Of a stretch of DNA of 24,821 bases, positions 1 to 8,341 are shown piece after piece. The notes beneath the pieces were generated by a model. It searched no databases. It had not been told where the DNA came from and saw nothing but the letters and a program-made list of their open reading frames with translations. The stretch is taken from the NCBI GenBank assembly GCA_948616425.1, contig CAPGBJ010000107.1, positions 1-24,821 on the forward strand. The letters are read 5' to 3'. How positions within the stretch are numbered: position 1 is the first letter of the stretch; every line of letters starts with the position of its first letter. Source of the stretch: an uncultured Oscillospiraceae bacterium (lineage in GTDB: Bacteria > Bacillota > Clostridia > Oscillospirales > Oscillospiraceae). The translations under genes were made by a program, and so were the position numbers.

Positions 1-2946
1 ATCGACGTGGCCAACAACACCCAGCTCACCCGCAACCAGGTGGCTCAGCTGGCCCTCAACGCCCTGAAGTCCGCGGTTGTGGAGCCCGAGGACAACACCC
101 TTCACATCACCACACCTGACGGCACTACCGCGGTGGGCGGCAAGGTCAACTATGTGGTTCTGGCCAGCGACAAGCCCTTTGCCAAGTCTATCAGCACGGC
201 TGAGGCCTCTGGTACCTCTCTGAGCGGTGTGCATGGCACTGTGGTGGAGCTGGGCGAGCAGCTGTACAACGGCAAGCTGGAACTGCGGGAGAGCGCCAGC
301 GACGACTTTGAGCGTCCCGCCCGCACCTGGGTGTATGACGGCAAGGAAGTTGGAACCTATGCTAAGAAGGAGCTGACCAAGCAGACCTACACTGTCGGCG
401 TATCCTGCAAGACGCTGTATGATCTGCTGACCCGGGCCAACTTGGTGGACTATGACTTTGACTACTATGTGGACGGCCAGCTGGCTCAGGCCGATGCCAA
501 CGATATTCTCTCCCGGTCCACCAGCAACTTCGGCGCCACTGGGCGCGGCGTGCTGACAGAGGTATTTGTAGATCACAACGCCAACAACGGCCACGGCTCC
601 ATTGTGATCACATCCATCCACACCTGGCTGGCCCAGGCGACCTCTGACTACAGCGCCACCCGGGAAAACATCAATTTGAAGGTCTACGATGACTATCGCG
701 CCAACAAGACCCAGAGCAGCGTGAAGACTGTCGATGTGGACGACGTGCCCGCCATTGAGGGTCTGAAGAAGGACCAGTTCGTCTTGGTCAATATGACCCA
801 GAAGGATCGGACCAAGCTGGAGGTTGTGGCGGTGGACAATGTGGAGATCATCTCTGACACCACACTGACCCGCTTCAGCAAGGACAGCGACAACGACAGC
901 GCCAGCGACACCAACGAGGCCCTGTTTAAGAGTTTGACCACCAACGGCACCAAGTACGACACCTCCGCCTGCACCTACTACAACGACGAGGTGTTGGACC
1001 TGTACAACAATAAGCTGATGACCGGCAAGACCTATAACGTCTACCTGGACAACTATGACTATGTGATCGGTGTCGATCTGAATGCCGGCGAAGACAGCTA
1101 TGTCTTTATCACCGGCTTTGACGTGAACGGCAGCTCCATCGCCTCCGGCAACGCCAAGGCCAACGCCATTTTTACCGACGGCACGGTCAAGACCATCCAG
1201 GTGGATGTGTCCGCCACCAATGACAACATCAAGAAGATTGACAAATATGTCGATGCGGGCGACAGCAATAAGAATAACACTTACTTCGAGGCCTGGACGG
1301 ACACAGGCATGGCGGGCGGTGGCCAGACCTATGCCATCAACCGCTGGTATACCTACACCGAGGACAAGGGCGAGTACACCCTCAGCCCCGCCACCCGTAT
1401 GTTCACCACTGAGGTGGTGGATGATGACTGGGCCAATGGCCTGACCATTAAGTGCAACTCCGTCCGGATTGACGAGAATGCCTCTGCCGGTACAGGCAAC
1501 AGCCATGTCCCTGCAACTGCGCACACTGGAGCCGGCCTTCTGCGCGCCTACGGCAATGACAACTCGATCTTTATTGTTGCCGATCTGGACACCGTCAGCA
1601 AGAGCGGCAGCGATAAGGTCATTACCGGCGTAGACGGCATCTACACCGGCGTGCAGAATGTGGAGATTGAGGTAACCATGACCACCGACGCGGCCACTGC
1701 ACTGGCTGGAACCAAGCTCCACGACAGTATCTATACCCTGTTCGACAAGAATAACTATATCATTGCCTCTGTCATTGTTGGCTCTGCCAAGGGCGGCAAC
1801 GCCAATCTGGTCTATGTCAAGTCCGCGGCGACGGCAGAGGAGAAGATTGGCGACGACTACTACTGGGAGTTTGACGCCGTTGTGGATGGCCAGATCCAGA
1901 CCCTGACTGTCAAGAGCAAGTTCAAGAAGACCATCAACAACCTGAACCCTGGCCACATCCAGGAGGTCCGCTATGACGGCGAGTATGTGGTGTTTGTGGA
2001 CGACGTGGCTGATGAGGATGTCTACACCGACTACAAGAACCGCATTGACGGCGAATCTGTCTACGATATCGGCCACAAAGAGAATAACGCCATCGACTGC
2101 TGGGACAGCACCCACAGCGGTGATGGCCGCAGTGACGACTACCGCCTGAGCTATAACAGCGCCACCGCTGGCCAGAAGGCCGACGACCTGCACATGATCG
2201 GCAACACCTTGTTCCTGACCAGTGCCGCTGTGACCGCTGCCGACCGCGACCAGGGCCTGACCTTTGAGAATGGCGCCAAGGCTGTGGTCCACCAGCAGGT
2301 CAACGGCAAGTGGAAGTGGCAGGAGTTTGACTCTGTAGATGCCGCCATTGACGCCCTGGGCGATGCCGATAAGGACGAAGACAACGATAAGCTGGGCTTC
2401 AATGGCCGGCTGACCGCCGCGCTGAACAGCAACGGCACCGCCAAGTGGATCGTGATCCACAGCGATACCGATGTGATTACCGGCACCACCATCACGACCA
2501 GCAACAAGATCTCGGGCGTGGATGTCATGGACATCACCCCCGCGACTGGCGCTGACCTTGTGGCCAGCACCCTGGTCGGCGCTGCCTACACCCTCCCCGA
2601 GAACAGCGCGCTGAAGGCCGCTCTGGGTATGAGGAGCAACGTTGAGGACTGCCTGTTCTTCGGATTCAACCTGTCTGCGCAGCAGAATGTGACCATCATC
2701 ATCAAGAACACCGAGGGCAAGACATACAGTGAGACGAGCACGAACGTGACCGCCGGCAACCACACTTTGTATGTTGACGTTCTTGGCAAGCCGGTGTACC
2801 ACAGTGCTGCGGCCACCGGCAGCCTGGCCAATGCGGACGGCGCGGGCCAGAGCGCCACCAAGACCTGGCCTAAGGGCGAGTACACCTGGCTCATCACTGG
2901 CGCGACGGACGGCAAGATTGCCGAAGGCAGCTTTACCATCCGCTGA
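1..2946 (+). CDS. S-layer homology (SLH) type surface protein, 5'-truncated by window edge
   Basis: The reading frame is open from base 1, so the gene begins upstream. The GTG at base 7 has no ribosome binding site before it and is not a credible start. The first ~30 residues (LTRNQVAQLALNALKS) resemble the end of an SLH domain of the kind that binds secondary cell-wall polymers. The remaining ~950 residues form a long acidic, Asn/Asp/Gly/Thr-rich extracellular region with recurring patches such as KTYNVYLDNYDYVIGVD, typical of Oscillospiraceae S-layer-like proteins. The C-terminus (GEYTWLITGATDGKIAEGSF) looks like a beta-sandwich domain. I see no LPXTG sorting signal or transmembrane anchor, so attachment would rely on the SLH modules. 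Lys is almost always AAG and Asn mostly AAC, suggesting high expression. The SLH/S-layer class is fairly secure; the exact role (S-layer subunit or other wall protein) is inferred. Confidence 0.85.
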   Translation: MDVANNTQLTRNQVAQLALNALKSAVVEPEDNTLHITTPDGTTAVGGKVNYVVLASDKPFAKSISTAEASGTSLSGVHGTVVELGEQLYNGKLELRESASDDFERPARTWVYDGKEVGTYAKKELTKQTYTVGVSCKTLYDLLTRANLVDYDFDYYVDGQLAQADANDILSRSTSNFGATGRGVLTEVFVDHNANNGHGSIVITSIHTWLAQATSDYSATRENINLKVYDDYRANKTQSSVKTVDVDDVPAIEGLKKDQFVLVNMTQKDRTKLEVVAVDNVEIISDTTLTRFSKDSDNDSASDTNEALFKSLTTNGTKYDTSACTYYNDEVLDLYNNKLMTGKTYNVYLDNYDYVIGVDLNAGEDSYVFITGFDVNGSSIASGNAKANAIFTDGTVKTIQVDVSATNDNIKKIDKYVDAGDSNKNNTYFEAWTDTGMAGGGQTYAINRWYTYTEDKGEYTLSPATRMFTTEVVDDDWANGLTIKCNSVRIDENASAGTGNSHVPATAHTGAGLLRAYGNDNSIFIVADLDTVSKSGSDKVITGVDGIYTGVQNVEIEVTMTTDAATALAGTKLHDSIYTLFDKNNYIIASVIVGSAKGGNANLVYVKSAATAEEKIGDDYYWEFDAVVDGQIQTLTVKSKFKKTINNLNPGHIQEVRYDGEYVVFVDDVADEDVYTDYKNRIDGESVYDIGHKENNAIDCWDSTHSGDGRSDDYRLSYNSATAGQKADDLHMIGNTLFLTSAAVTAADRDQGLTFENGAKAVVHQQVNGKWKWQEFDSVDAAIDALGDADKDEDNDKLGFNGRLTAALNSNGTAKWIVIHSDTDVITGTTITTSNKISGVDVMDITPATGADLVASTLVGAAYTLPENSALKAALGMRSNVEDCLFFGFNLSAQQNVTIIIKNTEGKTYSETSTNVTAGNHTLYVDVLGKPVYHSAAATGSLANADGAGQSATKTWPKGEYTWLITGATDGKIAEGSFTIR

Positions 2947-2982
2947 GCGCGCAGGGCCGATTGGACCAGACGCTAAATTTTG

Positions 2983-3028
2983 GAGCGCGGAGCCCCGGGT
3001 ATTAACCTGGGGCTCCGCGCCCTTTCTT
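2983..3028 (+). terminator. Strong intrinsic terminator after the S-layer gene
   Basis: A perfect 12-bp GC-rich stem (GCGCGGAGCCCC at 2985-2996 pairing with 3009-3020) is followed by CCCTTTCTTGT. It lies 38 bases after the stop of the surface-protein gene and 22 bases from the end of the convergent LysR gene, so it may serve both, although the T-run is better on the plus strand. Confidence 0.85.
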
Positions 3029-3042
3029 GTGGATGATATAGA

Positions 3043-3942
3043 TTATAAGGTAGACGGTTCCAAACTTCTCTCTGGACCCAGGGCGTCCGAGAGGATGCGG
3101 AGGAGCAGGCTGGTGTACTCTGGACTCAGGGAGGGGGAGAGCATGGCGTAAAACTTTTGGGTGTGGGGCACATCCAGGATGTCCCGCATCACCACGCCCG
3201 GGGGGAGCATCCCGGCCACAAAGGGGGGCAGGATGGCCACCCCCATACCGGCCTGGAGCTGCTCCAGCATAGTGCTCAGAAAATTGGTCTCTACCATCCG
3301 CATACTGATGAAACGGTCATAACAGTATCGGCGTACGCCGTCGTACTGGTCGTTGACAAGGGTAATCAGCGTCTGTCCGGCCAAACTCTGCTGCTGTTCG
3401 TGGGAGAGGGACCAGAGAGGAGAGTTGACCGACGCGGCCACGTGCCAGTTTACCTGGCACAGCTCGTGGGCGGTGTACTCTGTCATGCTGGCGGCGCACA
3501 GGTCGTTGCATAGGGCCAGGTCCAGTACCTTGTTGCGGTAGCGGGTGAGCAGGACGTGGTATGTATAGCTGCTCAGATCAATGCCGATGCTGGGGTGTTC
3601 CTGATGCAGCTTGCAGAGAGGCTGGCGCAGAAGGAGGTGCTCATAGGGGCCTACCCCGATGCGCAGGTTTCGGGCGCTGTGGGTGACAGCGTTGCGCACC
3701 TGCTCTGAGATATTGCGCTGATACTCCAAAAACACCGGAGCATAGTGGGCCAACGTGGCCCCGGCAGAGGTGGGCTGCACGCCGTGGCTGTCCCGGTCAA
3801 ACAGCTTGCAGCCCAACTCCTCCTCCAACATGGTGATCTGCCGGCTGATGGTGGCTTGTGCCACGTGGCAGTCCTCCGCAGCCTTGGTAAAACTTAAATG
3901 GCTCTCCACACTGATGAAGCACGCAAGCTGAAAGGGTGTCAT
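3043..3942 (-). CDS. LysR-family transcriptional regulator
   Basis: A 299-residue protein, the normal LysR length. The N-terminal winged helix-turn-helix (about residues 1-60) contains the classical LysR pattern SFTKAAEDCHVAQATISRQI and LEEELGCKLFDR. Residues ~90-290 form the periplasmic-binding-protein-like effector domain (LRIGVGPYEHLLL, LEQLQAGMGVAILP). I chose the ATG at 3942 because GAGGGAGG sits 9 bases upstream and the protein then begins MTPFQLACFI, as LysR proteins do; the frame is open for 23 more codons upstream without such support. The gene diverges from the amidohydrolase/peptide-transporter cluster, the usual arrangement for a LysR protein controlling its neighbour. The effector is unknown but could be the compound taken up or cleaved by the cluster. 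Its promoter overlaps a palindrome, suggesting autoregulation. Confidence 0.93.
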   Translation of the reverse strand: MTPFQLACFISVESHLSFTKAAEDCHVAQATISRQITMLEEELGCKLFDRDSHGVQPTSAGATLAHYAPVFLEYQRNISEQVRNAVTHSARNLRIGVGPYEHLLLRQPLCKLHQEHPSIGIDLSSYTYHVLLTRYRNKVLDLALCNDLCAASMTEYTAHELCQVNWHVAASVNSPLWSLSHEQQQSLAGQTLITLVNDQYDGVRRYCYDRFISMRMVETNFLSTMLEQLQAGMGVAILPPFVAGMLPPGVVMRDILDVPHTQKFYAMLSPSLSPEYTSLLLRILSDALGPERSLEPSTL

Positions 3943-3967
3943 GGTAATATTCCTCCCTCGGGTCGGT

Positions 3968-3984
3968 GATTCGGAAAACGAATC
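3968..3984. promoter_or_regulatory. Candidate LysR-type box (interrupted palindrome)
   Basis: GATTCG and CGAATC are separated by five bases (GAAAA), giving a T-N11-A arrangement (T3970, A3982) as in many LysR binding sites. It lies in the untranslated leader of the LysR gene, between its promoter and start codon. Binding by this regulator is inferred. Confidence 0.5.
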
Positions 3985-4004
3985 GCGGTATACAAATTTT
4001 CCGC

Positions 4005-4033
4005 TTCCCATTTCAGAATGGATTTATTATAAT
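4005..4033 (+). promoter_or_regulatory. Candidate promoter for the amidohydrolase-transporter cluster
   Basis: The -10 TATAAT (4028-4033) is perfect; TTCCCA (4005-4010) lies 17 bases upstream as a weak -35 (4 of 6 matches). A weak -35 with a perfect -10 suits a promoter that needs an activator such as the divergent LysR protein. The resulting leader would be about 175 bases. Confidence 0.45.
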
Positions 4034-4040
4034 AAATCCA
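4019..4040. promoter_or_regulatory. 22-bp perfect palindrome at the divergent promoters
   Basis: Every base from T4019 to A4040 pairs with its mirror base about the centre between 4029 and 4030; the arms read TGGATTTATTA. The palindrome contains the -10 boxes of both divergent promoters, so a bound dimer would block or redirect both. It is a strong operator candidate; the protein that binds it is not known from sequence alone. Confidence 0.65.
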
Positions 4041-4054
4041 CCGTATAAATTCAA
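4026..4054 (-). promoter_or_regulatory. Promoter of the LysR gene
   Basis: Read on the minus strand: TTGAAT (4054-4049), a 17-base spacer, then a perfect TATAAT (4031-4026). Its -10 shares four base pairs with the plus-strand -10, so polymerase cannot occupy both promoters at once. Confidence 0.7.
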
Positions 4055-4214
4055 CATTTTTTTGCTGGAAATGACAAATTTCCCCTCTTCTATCCGGCAG
4101 AAGTAACAAGAAGGCCTGTTTCCAGACGACCGAGAAATGGAAAGGGATTCGGTGTGGGGGCAGGGCCAGGAGCGGGGCCCTTGGGGCGATATGAAATGGG
4201 ATGGAGGGATTTTT

Positions 4215-5492
4215 ATGAGCGCCGACCGCGCTTCAGACACGCCGCATCGCGCCGCCTCCTCTGGGGGTTGGATGGACTGGGAGACCATTCTGGACCAGGT
4301 GGATGCGCTGTCTGACCAATATGAGGAGGATGTATTGTCTCTGCGCCGGGAGATCCACGGGGACCCGGAACTGTCTTTTCAGGAATTCCGTACTGCGGAC
4401 CGGGTGAAAAAGGCGCTGGAGAGTTTGGGACTGACGCCTCGGTGCGGCATTGCAGGCACCGGTATCGTTGCCGATCTCCAGGGGGCGGGGCCGGGGCACA
4501 CGCTGCTGCTGCGGGCCGATATGGACGCGCTGCCCCTGGAGGAGGAGAACGACCTGCCCTTCCGCTCCCGCAACGAGGGCGTGATGCACGCCTGTGGACA
4601 CGACGTACATACAGCCAACCTGGTGGGGGTGGCACGGATTCTGTGTCAGCTGCGGGAGCAGTGGAATGGGACGGTACGCTTTGTCTTTCAGCCCGCGGAG
4701 GAGCGGGGGGGCGGCGGCCGGGAGATGATCCGGGAGGGAATTCTGGACGACATCCCCATTGACGCCTCCATTGCGCTGCATACCATGGCCACCCTGCCCC
4801 CAGGGCATTTTTCCCTGGGCTGGAACAATGTGACCTCTTTTTCCGACCGGTTTGTCATCCGGGTAAAGGGGCGCAAGAGCCACAGCAGCCAGCCCCAGAA
4901 GGGGGTGGACGCCATTGCGATTGCCGCCAACGTTGTCACTGGCGTGAACACCCTGCTGCTGAAGGACATCGACCCGATGGAACGGGCCACCTACTCCATT
5001 GGACAGATCAAGGGGGGCACCGCCCCCAACATCGTGGCCGGCGAGGTGGAGATGGTGGGGATGATGCGCAATGTGACCGACGAGACCCGTCAGGTGCTGC
5101 GGCGGCGCATTGAGGAGGTTGCCAAGGGGATTGCCGCTGCCTATGGCGGGGAGGCGGAATTCCAGTTTTTCGAGGGCTACGCCGCGGTCCGCAACGACCC
5201 CCAGCTCACCGACTTTGTGGCCCGCACCATTGAGGAGTGCGCCCCCCGGTGGCTGAAGGGGATTGGGCCTGAACAGTCCGGTGAAGCGTGTCTGGTCCGG
5301 GAACAGCGGCCCATTTTGGGCGCGGAGGACTACGGATTTTACACCCAGCAGGTTCCCTCCTGCTTTTACCGCGTCGCCACAGGGGACCATGCGCCCGCCC
5401 ACAGCGCCCAGTTTTTTGTAGAGGAGCCCTATATTAAGCTGTGTACCCGCTCCATGGCGGCCCTGGCCCTGCGCTATCTGCGGGAATATTGA
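4215..5492 (+). CDS. M20D-family metallo-amidohydrolase (N-acyl amino acid / peptide deacylase type)
   Basis: A 425-residue protein of the M20D group, which hydrolyses N-acyl amino acids, hippurate, IAA-amino acid conjugates or N-acetyl-diaminopimelate with a two-metal centre. Visible motifs: ADMDALP (~101-107), the metal-binding HACGHD (125-130, with C127 and H129), FQPAEE (~158-163), the lid-domain segment GRKSHSSQP, and the late GAEDYGFY. I chose the ATG at 4215 because GGAGG lies 8 bases upstream; an earlier in-frame ATG at 4137 lacks a good site, and the ATG at 4272 would give a more typical ~405 residues. No signal peptide is seen, so it should act in the cytoplasm. It is the first gene of the cluster facing the LysR gene and is followed by a peptide importer, suggesting that it cleaves an imported acylated or amide substrate. 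The substrate cannot be read from sequence. Confidence 0.92.
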   Translation: MSADRASDTPHRAASSGGWMDWETILDQVDALSDQYEEDVLSLRREIHGDPELSFQEFRTADRVKKALESLGLTPRCGIAGTGIVADLQGAGPGHTLLLRADMDALPLEEENDLPFRSRNEGVMHACGHDVHTANLVGVARILCQLREQWNGTVRFVFQPAEERGGGGREMIREGILDDIPIDASIALHTMATLPPGHFSLGWNNVTSFSDRFVIRVKGRKSHSSQPQKGVDAIAIAANVVTGVNTLLLKDIDPMERATYSIGQIKGGTAPNIVAGEVEMVGMMRNVTDETRQVLRRRIEEVAKGIAAAYGGEAEFQFFEGYAAVRNDPQLTDFVARTIEECAPRWLKGIGPEQSGEACLVREQRPILGAEDYGFYTQQVPSCFYRVATGDHAPAHSAQFFVEEPYIKLCTRSMAALALRYLREY

Positions 5493-5659
5493 GGGGCCGA
5501 GAGGCCAAAATAGGTGGCGGAAGCCGCCTGATGGGGGCGCAGAGCCTAGGAAATGATATACGTTGCCATCTATGGTTTGTACAGAACGGGGAGACGTCCA
5601 CCTGGCGGGCCGGGACCTGAGCTGTCACAAATAACAACACTTATGAGGAGGAATTTTGA

Positions 5660-7228
5660 GTGAAAAAGTACATGCCGATTTTGTCCACTCTGCTGGCCGC
5701 CGTGCTCATGCTGACGGCGTGCGGCGGAACCAAGAACCCCGGCAGCAGTCAGACCCCCGGTAACGCGTCTGTGGGTAGCACCTCTCAGACCGGAACGAAA
5801 ACGCCTGCCGATACCCTGCGCGTGGTGCTCAACAGCGAGCCCTCCAACATCGACCCCCACAACAATACCCGTCTGACCTCCTGGGCTGTTCAGGAGGAGG
5901 TGTTTGACAAGCTGGTCACCAAAGACGAGAACGGGAACATCATGCCCGACCTGGCCACCGAGTGGGAGCAGGTGGACGAGCGCACCTGGCGCTTTCATCT
6001 GCGGGACGGGGTTACCTTCCACGATGGCAGCGAGCTGACGGCAGAGGATGTGGCCTTCTCTCTGAAGCGGGCCTGCACCTCCTCCGGCTCTCAGACCTTC
6101 TTTGTCAACTTTGACGCGGAGAACATCGCTGTGGTGGACGAGCGCACGGTGGACGTTACCACAAAGCAGCCCTTTGCCGCCACGCTGAACTATCTGGCCA
6201 GCGCCCGAGGCGCCATTTTGTGCAAAGCTGCCGTGGAGAGCATGGGCGACGAGGCCTATGGACGTGAGCCTGTGGGTTCCGGCCCCTTCAAGGTGGAGTC
6301 CTGGACCGCGGGCAGCGAGATTATTCTGAAGCGCAATGACAGCTACTGGGGTGACAAGCCCTCCTATGAGACGCTGCAGTTCCGCTTCATCACCGAGGCG
6401 GCTAACCGGGCCATTGAGCTGGAGACTGGTAATGCGGACATCGTCTACAGCATTGCCGCCAACGACGCCTCCCGCCTGGCGAATGTGAATAACGTGGAGA
6501 TTGTGTCCGGCCCGGCCTATAACTTTGTCTACCTGTCGTTCAATATGAGCGACGAGACCCTCTCCAACCAGAAGCTGCGTGAGGCCCTCACTGCCGCCAT
6601 TGATATTCCCAGCCTGGTGACCGCCGTCTATAAGGACAGCGCCCAGGTGGCGGACAGCTACATGTCCTCCAGCGTGTTTGCGCACGCCGCCATGCCCGCC
6701 AAGACCTATGATGTGGAAAAGGCCAAGCAGCTGTTGGCCGAGGCGGGCTACTCCCAGGGCCTGGAACTGAAGATTAAGCTCAATGAGGACACCACCTTTG
6801 CCACCATCGCGGAGATCGTGCAGAACATGTGGGCCGAGATCGGCGTCACCGCCACCATTGAGCCCATGGAACAGGCCACCTATCTGGAGCAGGCGAACGC
6901 CGGACAGGTACAGGTAGCCATTGCCTCCAGCAACGCGGTCAGCGGCGACCCGGACAACGCCCTGATGATCTGGCGCACGACTGCGGTCAACGCCATTCAG
7001 GCCTGTGACCCCGAGATTGACACCTATCTGGATGCCGGAGGGCAGGAGTTTGAAGAGGCCGGCCGGACCCAGATCTACAAGGAACTCCAGACCTACCTGT
7101 GGGACAAGTGCTACGGTGTGCCCCTGTGCTTCCCCAATGTCACCTACGGCACCCTCTCCGGTGTGGAGGGCTTCCACCATCACCCCGGTTCCACGCCCGA
7201 TCTGGCTACTGTGACTGTATACCGGTAA
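5660..7228 (+). CDS. ABC transporter substrate-binding lipoprotein, family 5 (peptide/oligopeptide type)
   Basis: A 522-residue protein beginning with a lipoprotein signal peptide: MKKYMPIL, a hydrophobic core and the lipobox LTAC, with C21 as the lipidated cysteine, followed by a Ser/Gly/Thr linker. The mature part has the family 5 hallmark between ~98 and 136 (LATEWEQVDE, FHLRDGVTFHDGSELTAEDVAFS). It would sit on the outer face of the membrane and deliver peptides or similar ligands to the permeases encoded just downstream. GTG at 5660 is chosen because GAGGAGG is eight bases upstream and the signal peptide starts there. The gene lies 167 bases after the amidohydrolase gene and is followed by a strong hairpin before the permease genes. 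Ligand specificity (dipeptide, acyl-peptide, other) is not evident. Confidence 0.95.
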   Translation: MKKYMPILSTLLAAVLMLTACGGTKNPGSSQTPGNASVGSTSQTGTKTPADTLRVVLNSEPSNIDPHNNTRLTSWAVQEEVFDKLVTKDENGNIMPDLATEWEQVDERTWRFHLRDGVTFHDGSELTAEDVAFSLKRACTSSGSQTFFVNFDAENIAVVDERTVDVTTKQPFAATLNYLASARGAILCKAAVESMGDEAYGREPVGSGPFKVESWTAGSEIILKRNDSYWGDKPSYETLQFRFITEAANRAIELETGNADIVYSIAANDASRLANVNNVEIVSGPAYNFVYLSFNMSDETLSNQKLREALTAAIDIPSLVTAVYKDSAQVADSYMSSSVFAHAAMPAKTYDVEKAKQLLAEAGYSQGLELKIKLNEDTTFATIAEIVQNMWAEIGVTATIEPMEQATYLEQANAGQVQVAIASSNAVSGDPDNALMIWRTTAVNAIQACDPEIDTYLDAGGQEFEEAGRTQIYKELQTYLWDKCYGVPLCFPNVTYGTLSGVEGFHHHPGSTPDLATVTVYR

Positions 7229-7272
7229 CGGAACACTCCGCTGCCTTTGACATGGCAGGGGATTAAAAAGGA

Positions 7273-7325
7273 ACAGAAACAGCCAGGCCGCATGTTCAGA
7301 TGTGCCTGGCTGCTTCTGTTTTCTC
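7273..7325 (+). terminator. Intercistronic terminator / attenuator between binding protein and permeases
   Basis: The stem is ACAGAA plus CAGCCAGGC (7273-7288, one mismatch at 7279) pairing with GCCTGGCTG and TTCTGT (7304-7319), followed by TTTTCTC. It lies 44 bases after the binding-protein stop and ends about 40 bases before the permease start, so it probably lets only part of transcription continue, giving an excess of binding protein over permease. Confidence 0.8.
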
Positions 7326-7366
7326 ATTGGGACGGACAGAACAAGCAGTAAAATGGAGGAGATACT

Positions 7367-8341
7367 GTGCTTCGATATGTATCCAAGCGGCTGCTCATGA
7401 TGATCCCGGTGCTGCTGGGTGTGACGCTGCTGATTTTTACCATGCTGCACTTTTCCCCGGGCAACCCGGCGGCTCAAATTCTGGGGGACGGGGCCTCTCA
7501 AGAGGCCATCGAAGCTCTGGAAGAACAGCTGGGGCTGAAAGACCCCTTTCTGGTGCAGTACCTGAGATATGTGACAAATCTGGTGTTCCACCAGGACTGG
7601 GGTACCTCTTACTCTCTGAACAGCTCGGTTTTAACCACCGTGCTGGAACGTTTCCCCACCACCCTGGCCCTGGCCGCGCTGAGTATCGCCGTGGCCACCT
7701 GCATCGGCGTGCTGTGCGGTGTCATCGCGGCGGTAAAGCAGTACTCCGTATTCGACCATGTGGCCACAGTGGTCTCTCTCATTGGCGCCTCTATGCCCAA
7801 CTTCTGGCAGGGCATGATGATGATTATTGTCTTTTCTGTCTGGCTGGGGTGGCTTCCCCCCTCTGGAATTGACAATCCTTTGTGCTGGATTATGCCGGCG
7901 CTCACCATTGGCACCAGCACCTCGGCCAGCATCATGCGGATGACCCGGTCCAGTATGCTGGAGGTGATCCGTCAGGACTACATCCGCACCGCCCGGGCCA
8001 AGGGGCAGCGGGAAAAGGTGGTTATCTTCCACCACGCGCTGAAAAATGCCATGATCCCGGTTTTAACCTCTATCGGCCTGTCCTTTGGCCGGATGATGGG
8101 GGGCGCTGTGCTGACAGAGTCCATCTTCGGCATTCCAGGGCTGGGCAGTTTGATTGTCGGCGCGATCAAATCCAGAGACTACCCCTTGGTACAGGGGGGC
8201 GTGCTCTTCATCGCCATTGTATTTGGATTTGTCAACCTGTTTGTAGATCTGCTCTATGCCTTCTGCGACCCGCGTATCAAATCCCAGTACACCAGCCGCG
8301 CCAAAAAACGCGCCAGGCACAGAGAGGAGGCAGCTGCGTGA
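7367..8341 (+). CDS. dppB: Peptide ABC transporter permease, DppB/OppB type
   Basis: A 324-residue integral membrane protein. It begins with the family-typical MLRYVSKRLLMMIPVLLGVTL, whose first membrane helix leads into the extracellular segment HFSPGNPA and LGLKDPFLVQYL. The cytoplasmic EAA loop (~199-228, RQDYIRTARAKGQ) contacts the ATPases. The end (GFVNLFVDLLYAFCDPRIK) is diagnostic of the B subunit. The GTG start is supported by GGAGGA six bases upstream. The stop overlaps the start of the next gene in a GTGA arrangement, indicating translational coupling. With the following C, D and F subunits it forms a full importer. The B-subunit assignment is firm; the dipeptide versus oligopeptide distinction is not. 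Confidence 0.95.
   Translation: MLRYVSKRLLMMIPVLLGVTLLIFTMLHFSPGNPAAQILGDGASQEAIEALEEQLGLKDPFLVQYLRYVTNLVFHQDWGTSYSLNSSVLTTVLERFPTTLALAALSIAVATCIGVLCGVIAAVKQYSVFDHVATVVSLIGASMPNFWQGMMMIIVFSVWLGWLPPSGIDNPLCWIMPALTIGTSTSASIMRMTRSSMLEVIRQDYIRTARAKGQREKVVIFHHALKNAMIPVLTSIGLSFGRMMGGAVLTESIFGIPGLGSLIVGAIKSRDYPLVQGGVLFIAIVFGFVNLFVDLLYAFCDPRIKSQYTSRAKKRARHREEAAA

Noticed and set aside
7..9. GTG at base 7 as the start of the first gene
   Set aside because: No ribosome binding site precedes it, the frame is open to base 1, and the protein begins in the middle of an SLH-like domain.
4233..5402. A 389-codon minus-strand frame opposite the amidohydrolase gene
   Set aside because: Shadow of the M20D gene; its translation has low-complexity Gly/His/Pro composition and no recognisable domain.
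5570..7591. A 673-codon open frame on the minus strand opposite the binding-protein gene
   Set aside because: It is antisense to a clear lipoprotein-type binding protein, has repetitive Gly/His/Val composition, no family motif and no ribosome binding site. Long antisense frames are common in GC-rich coding DNA.
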